64,000 nucleotides of DNA from Mesorhizobium loti (GCF_001510895.1 NZ_LPWA01000113.1:1-64000); one strand, 5' to 3'. Positions 26,898 through 36,576 are shown, counted from the first letter of the stretch. Translations and numbers: made by a program. Notes: generated by a model not told the origin, from the sequence alone.

Positions 26898-27655
26898 TCA
26901 TTTCTTCAGATGGTATTTTTTTGTCTTCGGGTTGAGGACATAGTCGTTCGCGCCTGCGAATTTGCCACCTCCAAAATCTACTGAAATGATGTCCTTGCCT
27001 CCCTCCACCCATTTTGCACGTTCATATAAATGGGCGTCGTCGACATACCGGCGTTGCAGTCCGGATCGTCGAAGCCGATCTCCTGAACGACCTTCTTTTT
27101 CTTCTTGTTGATCACCTGCATTTTCGTCATGCAGATACCGGCGTCGGATTTGGTGTAGACGCCGGCAAACCGGTCGGTGGCAGTCTCGGCCCAGAAGGGA
27201 ATCTCGGCGGTTCCCACAATCTTTCCCTCGCCAGTATCGTCGAGGCTTGCGACCTTCTTGAGCATGACGGGAAATTTGTCCGCGCCCTTGCTCCAGTTTC
27301 CCGTCGCGCTGCTTTCATTGACCTCGAGAGAGAATGGGCATCCGGCGGTGTCGACTGGAGTCTTCGACCCCATCACCAACACGCGTTGAAACTCCTTGTC
27401 GTCTGCAATCTCGCAAAGCGTGAGCATAGCGCCATCGGCCTTGCCGTAGATCGCGATGGGGCTCTGCTTCGCGTCGTGGAAATAACTCCCCTTGACTGTA
27501 ATGCCGCTGCCGAAGCTGTCATATCGCTGCAGCGACAGATGGACCGGATTTGCCCCGATGGACCCTTCGTAGTTTTCCACCTGGTACCAGCCCGCGAATG
27601 CCTTTTGGCTTAGCAGCAGCAAACAGCCAACCGCGGCGATCAACCCTTTTCGCAT
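26898..27655 (-). CDS. Secreted protein of unknown function (frameshifted near the 3' end)
   Basis: A 252-residue (corrected) protein with a signal peptide ending LSQKAFAGW. The body has several cysteines (TLCEIADD, TAGCPFSLE, AGICMTKM, DDPDCNAG) and a lysine run NKKKKK. The open frame as read ends ...NGWREARTSFQ; adding one A/T to the run at 27012-27015 gives ...WVEGGKDIISVDFGGGKFAG and ...DYVLNPKTKKYHLKK with a stop at 26898, a much more natural end. I chose the ATG at 27655, which has GGAGGGG upstream. No family recognised. Confidence 0.65.
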
Positions 27656-27773
27656 CCCGATCCCCTCCATCAAGGCGGATCAGGATAGCTTGCCTCATGC
27701 GCGCATCAAGAGCCGACGACCGACGAGGTGCAACTTATCAATTCGAATCGGGAAACAGTCGCAAACCTCTGAT

Positions 27774-28667
27774 TTACCGCTTCAAATTCACGACGATCAC
27801 ACCACCCAACGCCAGCGCGCCGCCGAGAATGCCGAGCAGCGTCGGAACTTCGCCCAGCCAGAAGAAACCGATCAGGGCGGAGGTCGGCGAGACCAGATAG
27901 AGGAAGTTCGAGGCGCGGGCAGCGGGCAGACGCGACAGCGCGGTCGCCCAGGCGGCGTAGGCGATCAGGCTGGGCACGATGCCGAGATAGCTGACGGCGC
28001 CGAGACCGGCAGTGTCGGCGACTGCTGCCTGCTTGAACGCTTCCGGCAGGAAGGGCGACAGGCAGAGCGCGCCGAGCACCATGTTGGACGCGGCAATGGT
28101 CAGCGGATGATGGCGGGCAAAGAGCGGTTTCTGGACGATGGTGTTGACGGCCGAGCACAGCGCGGAGCCCAGCACCAGCAGCGCGCCGGCGTTGAAATGC
28201 AGGCCGTGCCCGTCGGCCACCGCGATGATGCCGATGCCGGTGAAAGAGATCACCGTGCCTAGCCAGGCCAGACGCGAGAAGCGCTCGCCGAGCAGCGCCA
28301 TGGCCATGATTGCCGTGAAGATCGGGCTGACATTGATGATGAAGCCGGCGGCGCCCGCCGAGACGGTCAACTCGCCGAAATTGAGCATAGCCGTATAGAG
28401 CGCGACGAAGATCGCGCCGCCGAAGCCAAAGCGCCACAATTCGTCGATCCTGGGCAGCGCCGGGCGCTTGACGGCAAGAAAGATCGCCGCCGGGACAGCC
28501 GCGATGGCAAAGCGCAGCGCGCCTAGCTCCAGCGGCTGGAAGGCGGCAAGGCCAGCGCGGATCGCTGGGAAAGCCGACGCCCAACCGGCCACCGTCAGCG
28601 CCACCGCGATGGCCGCCGTGGTGTCCATGCGCTGTGTCTCATTCAACGTGCCGGTGTAAGCGTTCAT
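27774..28667 (-). CDS. EamA (DMT superfamily) exporter
   Basis: About 297 residues with ten hydrophobic segments in two EamA repeats (AGWASAFPAIRAGLAAFQPL near the N-terminus; PTSALIGFFWLGEVPTLLGI near the C-terminus). Members export amino acids or other small metabolites. The ATG at 28667 (MNAYTGTLNETQ) is used; in-frame ATGs at 28694 and 28712 exist. It is divergent from a LysR gene, a common arrangement in which LysR controls the exporter. Confidence 0.87.
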   Translation of the reverse strand: MNAYTGTLNETQRMDTTAAIAVALTVAGWASAFPAIRAGLAAFQPLELGALRFAIAAVPAAIFLAVKRPALPRIDELWRFGFGGAIFVALYTAMLNFGELTVSAGAAGFIINVSPIFTAIMAMALLGERFSRLAWLGTVISFTGIGIIAVADGHGLHFNAGALLVLGSALCSAVNTIVQKPLFARHHPLTIAASNMVLGALCLSPFLPEAFKQAAVADTAGLGAVSYLGIVPSLIAYAAWATALSRLPAARASNFLYLVSPTSALIGFFWLGEVPTLLGILGGALALGGVIVVNLKR

Positions 28668-28751
28668 TGCCGAATCCCCGTCTTTCAATGCCATGAAGAT
28701 AGAAAACGCCATTGCCGGCCGATTGACAAACGAGCATTTCGAGGGTCAGCT

Positions 28752-29684
28752 GTGAGCATGGATCACAGCTCGGAACAAATACTGCCGCTGGAGACCTTGC
28801 GCGCCTTCGATGCGGCGGCGCGCACCGGGAGCTTTTCCGCGGCAGCCGAAAAGCTCAACCTCACGCATGGCGCGGTAAGCCGCCAGATCGCCAAGCTGGA
28901 GGACTGGCTGGGGCTCAAGGTGTTCGAGCGCAACGCACGCGGCGTGACGCTGACCAATGAGGGCAACCGGCTGCATCTGAGGACCACCGAGGCCTTCGCG
29001 CTGATCTCGATCAATTCCGACCGCTGGGTCGAGCCGCGCGGCACCGCCGTGGTGCGGCTGGCCTCGATTCCCTCGGTGAGCGGGCTGTGGCTGATGCCGC
29101 GGATGGCGGAACTGGAAAACAACCCGACCCGGCTGCGCATCGTGCTCGATGTCGACAACCGCCAGGCCGACCTTGCCGACGAGGGCATCGACCTTTCGGT
29201 GCGCTGCGGGCGCGGCCGCATTCCGGGCCGCGTCTCGGTGCAGCTTTTCGAGGAACATATCTTCCCGATCGCATCGCCGGAGCTGGCGAAGGAGATCGGG
29301 CACGGCGACCCTGGCCGGTTGCTCAAATTCCCACTGATCAACGATTCCGACGCGTCCGGCTGGCGCGCCTGGTTCGCGGCGCAGGATATCGACTACCGCC
29401 CGCGCCCGCAGGACCGGCGCTTCGAGGACTACAATCTGGTGCTCGACGCGGCGGCGCACGGTCTCGGCGTCGCGCTGGCGCGGCCGCCACTGACGCAGGA
29501 TCAGCTGAAGTCGGGCCGCATCGTCGCCGTCGACGAGCGCATCGCCCTCAATCCGGTGTCCTATTGGCTCGACCGGCCGGTCGGGCGGCCGCGCGCGGCC
29601 GCGGCCGATCTTGCCAGGCGCGTCGCCGAACAGGCCGGGCTGGCGCCGGAAAAGCTGGAAACCTTCCTGCAGGACGACGGCTAG
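28752..29684 (+). CDS. LysR family regulator (GcvA-like)
   Basis: A 310-residue LysR protein. The HTH (GSFSAAAEKLNLTHGAVSRQ) is near residues 28-47, followed by a substrate-binding domain with SIPSVSGLWLMPRMAELE. The GTG at 28752 has GAGGG seven bases upstream; the ATG at 28758 is the alternative. It is divergent from the EamA gene. Its stop codon lies at the edge of a long inverted repeat. Confidence 0.88.
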   Translation: MSMDHSSEQILPLETLRAFDAAARTGSFSAAAEKLNLTHGAVSRQIAKLEDWLGLKVFERNARGVTLTNEGNRLHLRTTEAFALISINSDRWVEPRGTAVVRLASIPSVSGLWLMPRMAELENNPTRLRIVLDVDNRQADLADEGIDLSVRCGRGRIPGRVSVQLFEEHIFPIASPELAKEIGHGDPGRLLKFPLINDSDASGWRAWFAAQDIDYRPRPQDRRFEDYNLVLDAAAHGLGVALARPPLTQDQLKSGRIVAVDERIALNPVSYWLDRPVGRPRAAAADLARRVAEQAGLAPEKLETFLQDDG

Positions 29685-29825
29685 GATCTGTTGATATTCG
29701 GGTGAGGCCGGCTTGCAAACGGCGGCTTCCTGCGCTTCCGGTGCCCACGTACCTAAAGTACGCTCCGCTCCGGTTCTCGGAAGCCACCATTTTCGGCTCT
29801 GCCTAACCCGAATCTAAACAGATCC
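29684..29825. repeat. 142-bp imperfect inverted repeat
   Basis: Outer arms GGATCTGTT (29684-29692) and AACAGATCC (29817-29825), followed inward by ATTCGGGT/ACCCGAAT, enclose further arms around GTACCTAAAGTAC. It lies between convergent lysR and a small gene and would form a long hairpin on either strand. I recognise the central ACGTACxTxAAGTACGCTCCG text as a dispersed element in Mesorhizobium-like genomes (from memory, not checked). Confidence 0.7.
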
Positions 29826-29840
29826 GGGACCTCGCCGAAA

Positions 29841-30434
29841 TCAGCGAAGCAGCAACAGCACGATCGTGGTGGTCGCGGCCGAGACGATGGCCGTCACGAT
29901 CGATATCGTCCACAGCGACACCTGGCCGGGTTGAGATCGCGGAGCGTGGCCCGCAGGGCGGATGGCCGCGCCACGTGCTTGCCGCGCATTGGCGTTAGCC
30001 GCAACCAGCACCGCGGAAGCGTTCGCGGGCGAGAAGGAAGACGGCGGCGGCATGACCCCGGCCGCGTTGTCGGCAGCTGCCGGCTGCGCCTGGGTCACCA
30101 TTCGCGAAGGCTGATAGGTATCAGTTCCCTGCTTGCCTGGCGGAGACCTTGTCGAGGCGTCATCAGTGCCGGCATCAGGCTCCATGACGGCTCTGTAGGC
30201 GCTCTCGATCTCGGCCGATGACTGGCGCTGGGACGGTTGGGCAGCCGGCTGCGGCAACGAGCCGTTCAGCGCCTGCGCGGCGACCTGTGCGGAGGGTACG
30301 ACGGCCGGCGCCGGCGGCTGGACCAGCGCCTTGACCAACGCGGCGGTCGCCGGATCGGCCTTGGCCGAAGGCACCGGTTGCGGGGTGAGCGCCTCTTTCA
30401 AGAGCGACGTCATGCTGGCATTGGCGATGTCCAT
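29841..30434 (-). CDS. Tail-anchored Ala/Pro-rich protein of unknown function
   Basis: A 197-residue protein that is low-complexity (Ala, Pro, Gln, Ser) for about 170 residues and ends in one hydrophobic segment, LWTISIVTAIVSAATTTIVL, as in tail-anchored inner membrane proteins. The ATG at 30434 has AGGAA eight bases upstream. No domain recognised. Confidence 0.6.
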   Translation of the reverse strand: MDIANASMTSLLKEALTPQPVPSAKADPATAALVKALVQPPAPAVVPSAQVAAQALNGSLPQPAAQPSQRQSSAEIESAYRAVMEPDAGTDDASTRSPPGKQGTDTYQPSRMVTQAQPAAADNAAGVMPPPSSFSPANASAVLVAANANARQARGAAIRPAGHAPRSQPGQVSLWTISIVTAIVSAATTTIVLLLLR

Positions 30435-30548
30435 GGCGTTTCCTGACAACCATTGTGCGGATCGGCAATATTACATGAGCATTGCGCCAAGCTTGACCTT
30501 GCCCGCGATTTGTGGCGATTGAACCCACATGAACCCAAGCGTCATTTC

Positions 30549-30782
30549 ATGATGAACCGTTTTGAAGGCCCCGGCGGCAAGGAAGCGCGCATCCGCTATC
30601 TCGACGGCGACTTCCAGGTGACGAGCCCCGGCGCGTTCGTGCGCTGCGCGGTGACCGGCGAGAGCATTCCGCTCGACGAACTCAAATATTGGAGTGTCGC
30701 CAGGCAGGAGCCTTACGTGAACGCGATCGCGTCACTGCGCCGCGAGATCGAGATGCATCCGGAGCTGCGCAGCCGGCGGTAG
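30549..30782 (+). CDS. DUF2093 domain protein
   Basis: A 77-residue protein matching the small DUF2093 family: KEARIRYLDGDFQVTSPGAF, VRCAVTGESIPLDELKYWSV, then RQEPYVNA. The family is commonly next to lpxK in Hyphomicrobiales, as here (convergent, 7-bp gap). The function is unknown; the C...IPLDELKYWSV pattern suggests a small zinc-ribbon-like fold, but only one cysteine is visible. The first of two adjacent ATGs is used. Confidence 0.8.
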   Translation: MMNRFEGPGGKEARIRYLDGDFQVTSPGAFVRCAVTGESIPLDELKYWSVARQEPYVNAIASLRREIEMHPELRSRR

Positions 30783-30789
30783 TCGCACG

Positions 30790-31818
30790 CTAGCCCCGCA
30801 TCTTGCGCAACCGCCACGCATCCAGCGTCTCGCCGATGATGCGTTCCGGCACGTGGTCGAGCTCGAACACAGCCTCGATCTCGAGCACGTGGAGCTGTTC
30901 GAGGAAGCCGGCTGGCGCCGTGCCATGGCGAAGCCGCGCGGCGTCCTTGGCGGTGGTGACGAGACGCAGCCCCTCGCGTTTGGCAAGCGCGGCAAGATCG
31001 GCGAGCTCGTCCGCGGCGTAGAAATGATGGTCAGGGAAGGCGCGCGACAACGCGACCTCGCCGCCGGCGCCGCGCACCGTGTCGAAGAATTTTTCCGGAT
31101 GGCCGATGCCGGCGAAGGCAAGGAAGCGACCACCGGCAAAGCGCGCGGGGTTCGCCGGCTCGACATGCGCCAAAAAGATCGGCCGGCCGGCGCGCGCCGC
31201 CTGGCGCACCACCGTATCGGCGGCGCTCCCCTCGCCCATCTTCAGCAGCCCGCTGGTGAAGACCAGCTGGTCGACGACCTTGGCCCTAAGCGGCCCGCCC
31301 GGAATGACGCGGCCGTTGCCGATACCGAACCGCGCATCGACCACGACCAGCGCATAGTCGATATGGATGCGCGCCGACTGAAAACCGTCGTCCATGATGA
31401 GGAAGTCGCAGCCATGCTCTTCCATCAGCAGTTTCGCGCCGGCAGCGCGGTTCGCCGTCACGGCCACCGGCGCGTGCTCGGCCAGAAGCAGCGGCTCGTC
31501 GCCGACATGCTTGGCGGCGTCATGACGCGCGTCGACGACATGCGGCTTGGCGAAGGATCCGCCATGGCCGCGCGACAGGAAGCCCGGGTTAAGCTGCATG
31601 CGCCTTGCCTGTTTCGCCAGCGCGATGGCGACCGGCGTCTTGCCGCTGCCGCCGACGGTGAAGTTGCCGACGCAGAGCACAGGCGCTGCGACCTTCTCGC
31701 GTGGCGCGTGCCGCATGCGGCGGCCCGCCACCAGTCCGTAGGCCGCCGATAGCGGCGACAGCGCCAGCACACGCCAGTCCGGCTTTTCCCACCAGAAGGG
31801 CGGCGCTTCGCTGGTCAT
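30790..31818 (-). CDS. lpxK: Tetraacyldisaccharide 4'-kinase
   Basis: A 342-residue inner-membrane kinase that phosphorylates the lipid A disaccharide at the 4' position. The P-loop is in NFTVGGSGKTPVAIALA, preceded by an N-terminal membrane-associated region (WRVLALSPLSAAYGLVAG); DDGFQSARIHIDYALVV is a family motif. The ATG at 31818 is used; an upstream in-frame start at 31836 is possible. It is downstream of waaA on the same strand, so the lipid A and Kdo steps are encoded together. Confidence 0.95.
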   Translation of the reverse strand: MTSEAPPFWWEKPDWRVLALSPLSAAYGLVAGRRMRHAPREKVAAPVLCVGNFTVGGSGKTPVAIALAKQARRMQLNPGFLSRGHGGSFAKPHVVDARHDAAKHVGDEPLLLAEHAPVAVTANRAAGAKLLMEEHGCDFLIMDDGFQSARIHIDYALVVVDARFGIGNGRVIPGGPLRAKVVDQLVFTSGLLKMGEGSAADTVVRQAARAGRPIFLAHVEPANPARFAGGRFLAFAGIGHPEKFFDTVRGAGGEVALSRAFPDHHFYAADELADLAALAKREGLRLVTTAKDAARLRHGTAPAGFLEQLHVLEIEAVFELDHVPERIIGETLDAWRLRKMRG

Positions 31819-31892
31819 GGCGCCGGTTCCACGCATTTTGAGGTTGCGCCTGATCCTTTGCCAAAATCGTTGCCGATTTTTGGGGCCATGCG

Positions 31893-33208
31893 CTAACGCC
31901 CGTTGGCGCCTTTCAGGCGCGCCTTGACGACCAGCGGCTGGATGTAGGGCTCCAGCGATTTCAGCGTGCGGGCGAGCGCGCCGCGCATCTCGTCGACGGT
32001 GGCGGCGCCCGCCGCCATCATTTCGTGGCGCGCCGCCTCGTTGGTCAAAAGGAAATTGACGGCGCCGGCCAGCATGTCGCGGTCGCGCACCAGCTTGGCG
32101 CCGCCGCGGTCGAGCAGGCGCTGATAGGCCTCGCGGAAATTCTGCACGTTGCGGCCGGCAAGCACGGCCGTGTCGAGCATCGCCGGCTCCAGCGGGTTCT
32201 GGCCGCCTTGCGAGGTCAGCGAGCGGCCGACGAAGGCGATCTCGGTCAGCCTGAGATACAGCCCCATCTCGCCGATCGTGTCGCCGAGCAGGATATCGGT
32301 GTCGGGCGTGATGCGATCACCCTTGCTGCGGCGCGCGACCTTCAGCCCCATACCGGATATCTGCGCGGCAAGCGCGTCCGCGCGGTCGGGATGCCGCGGT
32401 ACGACGATGGTCAGCAGGCCGTGATGGCGCTTGTGCAAGGTGGCATGGACTTCCGCCGCGACGACCTCCTCGCCATCATGGGTCGAGGTCGCCGCCCAGG
32501 TCGGGCGGTTGCCGATCTGGCGTTGCAGTGTCGCCAGCGCACGCTCGTCGACCGGCGGCGGATTGGTGTCCACCTTGAGATTGCCTGAGACGGTGACCGG
32601 CCGGGCCCCGAGGGCGCGGAAGCGCTCGCCGTCGACATCCGATTGGGCGACGACATGGGCGAGGTTCTCGAACAGCGCCTCTGCGACGCTGGCGCGCTTC
32701 TTCCATGACCGGAAGGAGCGGTCCGACAGCCGTCCGTTGACCAGGACCTGCGGCACGTTGCGCGCGCCAAGCTCCAGGATGGTCATCGGCCAGATCTCGG
32801 ATTCGGCGATGATGGCTAATTCCGGCCGCCAGTGATCGAGGAAGCGGCTGACCGCGGGCTTGAGGTCGAGCGGCACGTATTGGTGGATAATGCGGCTCCC
32901 CAAGCGCTCGTCGGCGACCTTCGCCGAGGTCACGGTGCCGGTCGTCAGCACGACGTTGACGCCATAGTCGAGGATGCATTCGACCAGCGGCACGACGGCG
33001 ATCGTCTCGCCGACGCTCGCGGCATGGATCCAGATCACCGGCCCTTCCGGACGCGGCGGCCGGCGACGCCGTAGCGCTCGCGGCGGCGAACGCGGTCTTC
33101 CTTGCCGCGCGAGGCGCGCCAGGCAACATAGGGTCCGATCAGCGGATAGGCGGCGGCCCCCGCATAGCGGTAGGCCCTCAGGGCCGCGCGCGCCCAGCGC
33201 TCGCTCAT
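31893..33208 (-). CDS. waaA: 3-deoxy-D-manno-octulosonic acid transferase (frameshifted)
   Basis: A 438-residue (corrected) Kdo transferase (KdtA) that adds Kdo to lipid IVA. The N-terminal part MSERWARAALRAYRYAGAAA with a membrane anchor is encoded from 33208; the frame breaks near 33053, and adding one G/C joins RERYGVAGRR to RPEGPVIWIHAASVGET. Motifs: HAASVGE, SEIWP and the C-terminal SQGGQNPLEPA. The start overlaps the stop of the DUF374 gene (ATGA), so translation is coupled. Without the correction the conserved N-terminus would be lost. Confidence 0.92.
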
Positions 33209-33981
33209 TTGTCGCCGTCCACGAGGCGATAGGCCTCGGCCGTCGCAGCGTTTAGCGAGGCGGTGAGTTCCTGGCGCTTGCGCTCCATCTCGGCGTCGTC
33301 GGCATCGGCCGGCACGAAGACGGGCGTTCCGACGATGACCGCGGAGCGGCCGAACGGCAGGTTGATGGTCGTCTTGTCCCAGCTCTTTTCCAGCACCTTG
33401 CGGCGGCTGGTGGCGATCGCCGAAGGCAGGATCGGCCGGCCGGACAGCCTGGCCAAAAGCACGATCCCCAGCCCGGCGTCGCGCGGCGTGCCATGCGGAA
33501 TGTCGGCGATCATGGCGACATTCTTGCCAGCCACGAGAGATTTCTTAAGCGCGATCAAGGCTTTGGCGCCACCTTTGTCGAGATGCCTCGAACTGTCGCG
33601 GCCGCCGGAGCCGCGCACCGCCTCGATGCCGAATTTCTCGATCATCAGCGCGTTGAGCTCGGCGTCCGCGCTGCGCGAGACCATGGCGACCAGCGGCCGG
33701 CCCTTGGGATAGTAGGCGGGCGTCAGGAGGTGCTGGCCGTGCCACAGCGCGATGATGCCGGGTTCGAGATGCGCATAGGCGCCGCCGGCAACCTGCGTCG
33801 AGCCCTTGACCAGCGGGCTGGTGATGCGAATCAGGCGCACGAACCAGGCGAACAGGCTGGCGATGAAACTCTTGACGAATCGCGACTGGGCGAGCGGCTC
33901 GCGGATGCGGCGCCACAGCGTGCGCGTCCCGCCCCGCCTGGCGGCGCGCCCTGTCGCCCCTTTCACCGCTTCATGCTCCAT
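33205..33981 (-). CDS. DUF374 lysophospholipid acyltransferase-like protein
   Basis: A 258-residue protein of the DUF374/LPLAT-like family. An N-terminal hydrophobic region (FIASLFAWFVRLIRITS) is followed by GIIALWHGQHLLTPAYYP, where the WHG corresponds to the acyltransferase-like block, and by IADIPHGTPRDAGLGIVLLA. Members sit beside waaA in many alphaproteobacteria and probably act in lipid A or lipid modification; the reaction is not settled. The ATG at 33981 is preferred to a TTG at 33990. Confidence 0.87.
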   Translation of the reverse strand: MEHEAVKGATGRAARRGGTRTLWRRIREPLAQSRFVKSFIASLFAWFVRLIRITSPLVKGSTQVAGGAYAHLEPGIIALWHGQHLLTPAYYPKGRPLVAMVSRSADAELNALMIEKFGIEAVRGSGGRDSSRHLDKGGAKALIALKKSLVAGKNVAMIADIPHGTPRDAGLGIVLLARLSGRPILPSAIATSRRKVLEKSWDKTTINLPFGRSAVIVGTPVFVPADADDAEMERKRQELTASLNAATAEAYRLVDGDK

Positions 33982-33986
33982 CGATG

Positions 33987-34232
33987 TCAACCGGCTGCCT
34001 TTGTTTCCGGGTCGAGCAACCGGTGCAGGTGAACGACGAAATAACGCATATGGGCATTATCGACGCTGGCCTGCGCCTTTGCCTTCCAGGCGGCGTGCGC
34101 TGATTGATAGTCGGGGTAGATACCGACGATGTCGAGCGCATCCAGGTCGCGGAACTCGGTTCCACCCAGCTTTTTCAGCTCGCCGCCGAACACCAGGTGC
34201 AAAAGCTGTTTCTTTCCGTCTTCCACGGCCAT
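33987..34232 (-). CDS. DUF4170 protein
   Basis: An 81-residue protein matching DUF4170: QLLHLVFGGELKKLGGTEFR, then DIVGIYPDYQSAHAAWKAKA and HMRYFVVHLHRLLDP. It has AAGGA upstream of the ATG at 34232 and lies in the conserved cysQ-DUF4170-DUF374-waaA-lpxK order. The function is unknown; it resembles small SPOR-like or ferredoxin-fold proteins. Confidence 0.85.
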   Translation of the reverse strand: MAVEDGKKQLLHLVFGGELKKLGGTEFRDLDALDIVGIYPDYQSAHAAWKAKAQASVDNAHMRYFVVHLHRLLDPETKAAG

Positions 34233-34307
34233 GCCGATCCTTCGCAGATTCATGAATTTTGTGAAACGTTTAGACCAAAGCAGTCGATTTTGGAACTGTG
34301 GGCCGGC

Positions 34308-35110
34308 TCACCCTTCGTCAGCTCCCGCGATGACACCGGCAAGGACGTCGAGCAGCTCGCCGCTGCCGGCGGCGAGCGCGCCGTGATTGATCACCTCGCC
34401 GGCATAGCGCGGAGGCTGTCCGCCGCGGTCGAGCAAGGCGCCGCCCGCTTCTTTCAAGATGAGGTCAGCGGCAGCGATGTCCCAATCATGCGCGTTGGGC
34501 TTGACGAAGGTCGCGTCGATCTTGCCGTTGGCGATCATCGCCAGCCGGTAGGCGAGCGAGGGAATATAGGCGATGCGGCGCAGCCGGCCCTGCCAGGCTT
34601 CCGGCATGCGGTCGACCAGCGGCTTCGGCCCGCCGATATCGACAGTGTCGCCGAGCGGCCGCACATGGATGCGCTTGCCGTTGAGGAAAGCGCCCTCGCC
34701 CGGCAGCGCCCAGTAGGTCTCATGCTTTGCCGGGCATTCGAGCACGCCGGCCAGCGAGCGGCCGTCCTCGACCACGGCGACGCTGACGCACCAGGAATGC
34801 AGCCCGTCGAGAAAGCCTCGCGTGCCGTCGATCGGATCGACGACGAAGGTGCGGCGGGCCGAGAGCCTGGCATGATCGTCGGCGGTCTCCTCCGACAGCC
34901 AGCCGTAATCCGGCCGCGCTTGAGCAAAGTCTCGCGCAGATAGGCGTCGGCGGCATGATCGGCCTCGCTGACCGGCGAGGTGCCGCCTTTCATCCACACC
35001 TGCGGGTTGTTGCCGAAATAGCGCATGGCGATGGCGCCGGCCTCACGGGCGGCGTCGCGCAGCAAAGCGAGGTCCTCGCGTGCCCCGGCTGAGATGACCG
35101 CGTCAGGCAC
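34308..35110 (-). CDS. cysQ: 3'(2'),5'-bisphosphate nucleotidase / inositol monophosphatase family (frameshifted)
   Basis: A ~268-residue (corrected) Mg2+-dependent phosphatase. The two metal-binding motifs are visible on either side of the break: WLSEETADD and VVDPIDGTRGFLDG, with WDIAAADLILKEAGG near the C-terminus. The frame breaks near 34919; adding one G gives LRETLLKARPDYGWLSEET. CysQ removes PAP made in sulfate assimilation; the gene order with pmbA and lipid A genes is typical for the order. The GTG at 35110 overlaps the end of pmbA; a TTG at 35116 is an alternative. Confidence 0.88.
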
Positions 35111-36446
35111 CGGCAAGGGTCATCCCCTCAATCAGGAGCGTGGGAGCGGCGGTGCCGAAATTGCGGTCGAGGTCGCTTGCCGGCACCATGTTGAGGAACA
35201 TGGTCTTCAAGTTCGAGGCGATCGTCACCTCGGCCACCGGATAGGCGAGCGCGCCGTCCTCGATCCAGAAGCCGGAGGCGCCGCGGCTGTATTCGCCCGT
35301 CACCATGTCGACGCCCTGGCCGAAAACCTCGGTGACGTAGAAGCCGCGTTTCAGCGAGGCGATCAGCTCCTCCGGCGCGCGTTCGCCGGGCTCGATGGCG
35401 AGATTGGTCGAGGACGGCGAAACCGAAGAGCCGCTGCGCGAGCCGCGTCCGTTGGTGATAAGGCCGAGCTCACGGGCGGCCGAGGTCGACAGGAACCAGT
35501 GGTTGAGCACGCCCTTCTCGACCATCAAGAGCTTGTCGCCCTCGACGCCTTCACCGTCGAAGGGGCGCGAGGCTTGCCCGCGGCGACGGAGGGGCTCGTC
35601 TGTGACGGTCACGGCGGTCGAAGCCACTTGCTTGCCCATCATGTCGCGCAGGAAGCTCGTCTTGCGCGCCACCGCAGCGCCGTTGATGGCGCCGGCAAGA
35701 TGGCCGGCGATGCCGCGCGCCACGCGCGGATCGAACACGACATCGACCGGGCCGGTCGCCGCCTTGCGGGCGCCGAGGCGGCGCACCGCGCGCTCGCCGG
35801 CCTTGCGACCGATGTCCTGCGGCGCGTCGAGATCGGCGAAATGCTGGCGGGAGGAAAATTCATAGTCGCGCTCCATCGCCGTGCCCTCGCCGGCAATGAC
35901 ACTGGTCGAGCGCGAGAAGCGCGAGGCGACATACTGGCCGAGGAAGCCATGCGAGGTGGCAAGCACCAGACCGCCCAATCCGGCGCTGGCGCCGCTGCCG
36001 GAAGAATTGGTGACGCCCTTGACGGCAAGTGCAGCCGCTTCCGCCGCAAGCGCTGCCTCTTTCAACTGATCGGCCGAAACCTCGGTCGGGTCGAAGAGGT
36101 CGAGATCGCGCAGATTGCGAGCGAGCAGCGCCGGATCGGCGAGGCCTTGATAAGGATCCTCGGGCGAGACTTTCGCCATGGCGACGGCGCGCTCGGCGAG
36201 CGCCTTCGGATCGGAGGCGGCGGTGGCCGAGACGCTCGCCACACGCTGGCCGACGAAGACGCGCAGCGAGACATCCTCGCTCTCCGACGATTCGGTACCC
36301 TCGACCTTGCCCAGCCTGACCGACACGCCGGCCGAACGGCCGCGCACCGCCACCGCGTCGGCGGCGTCGGCGCCTGCGCGCTTCGCCGCTTCGACAAGTG
36401 CTGCGACACGGTCGGTCAGTTTCGCTGCGTCGAGCGTATCGGTCAT
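35103..36446 (-). CDS. pmbA: TldD/PmbA family protein
   Basis: A 447-residue member of the TldD/PmbA family, the non-metal-binding partner of a TldD/E heterodimeric protease that processes small peptides such as microcin precursors or CcdA. There is no HExxxH motif, as expected for PmbA. Features: SLRVFVGQRVASVSAT, VVFDPRVARGIAGHLAGAIN, and the near-C-terminal GEYSRGASGFWIEDGALAYP. It precedes cysQ with an overlap. Confidence 0.92.
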   Translation of the reverse strand: MTDTLDAAKLTDRVAALVEAAKRAGADAADAVAVRGRSAGVSVRLGKVEGTESSESEDVSLRVFVGQRVASVSATAASDPKALAERAVAMAKVSPEDPYQGLADPALLARNLRDLDLFDPTEVSADQLKEAALAAEAAALAVKGVTNSSGSGASAGLGGLVLATSHGFLGQYVASRFSRSTSVIAGEGTAMERDYEFSSRQHFADLDAPQDIGRKAGERAVRRLGARKAATGPVDVVFDPRVARGIAGHLAGAINGAAVARKTSFLRDMMGKQVASTAVTVTDEPLRRRGQASRPFDGEGVEGDKLLMVEKGVLNHWFLSTSAARELGLITNGRGSRSGSSVSPSSTNLAIEPGERAPEELIASLKRGFYVTEVFGQGVDMVTGEYSRGASGFWIEDGALAYPVAEVTIASNLKTMFLNMVPASDLDRNFGTAAPTLLIEGMTLAGA

Positions 36447-36492
36447 GCACTTAGCCCTGTTTGTTCAAGCTGTCCGGGAGGAGAGACGCTTC

Positions 36493-36576
36493 CGCACCAT
36501 CTAGGTTGCTACCGCACCATCTAAGGATGCAGTCGCACCATCCATGGATGCTATCGCACCATCTATTGTTCCATCC
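36493..36576. repeat. Four-copy 20-21-bp tandem repeat
   Basis: The CGCACCAT unit recurs at 36493, 36513, 36534 and 36555, each followed by CTA/CCA-type text (CTAAGGATG, CCATGGATG). The period is 20, 21 and 21 bp. It lies in the 233-bp region upstream of both pmbA and the VOC gene. Confidence 0.85.
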
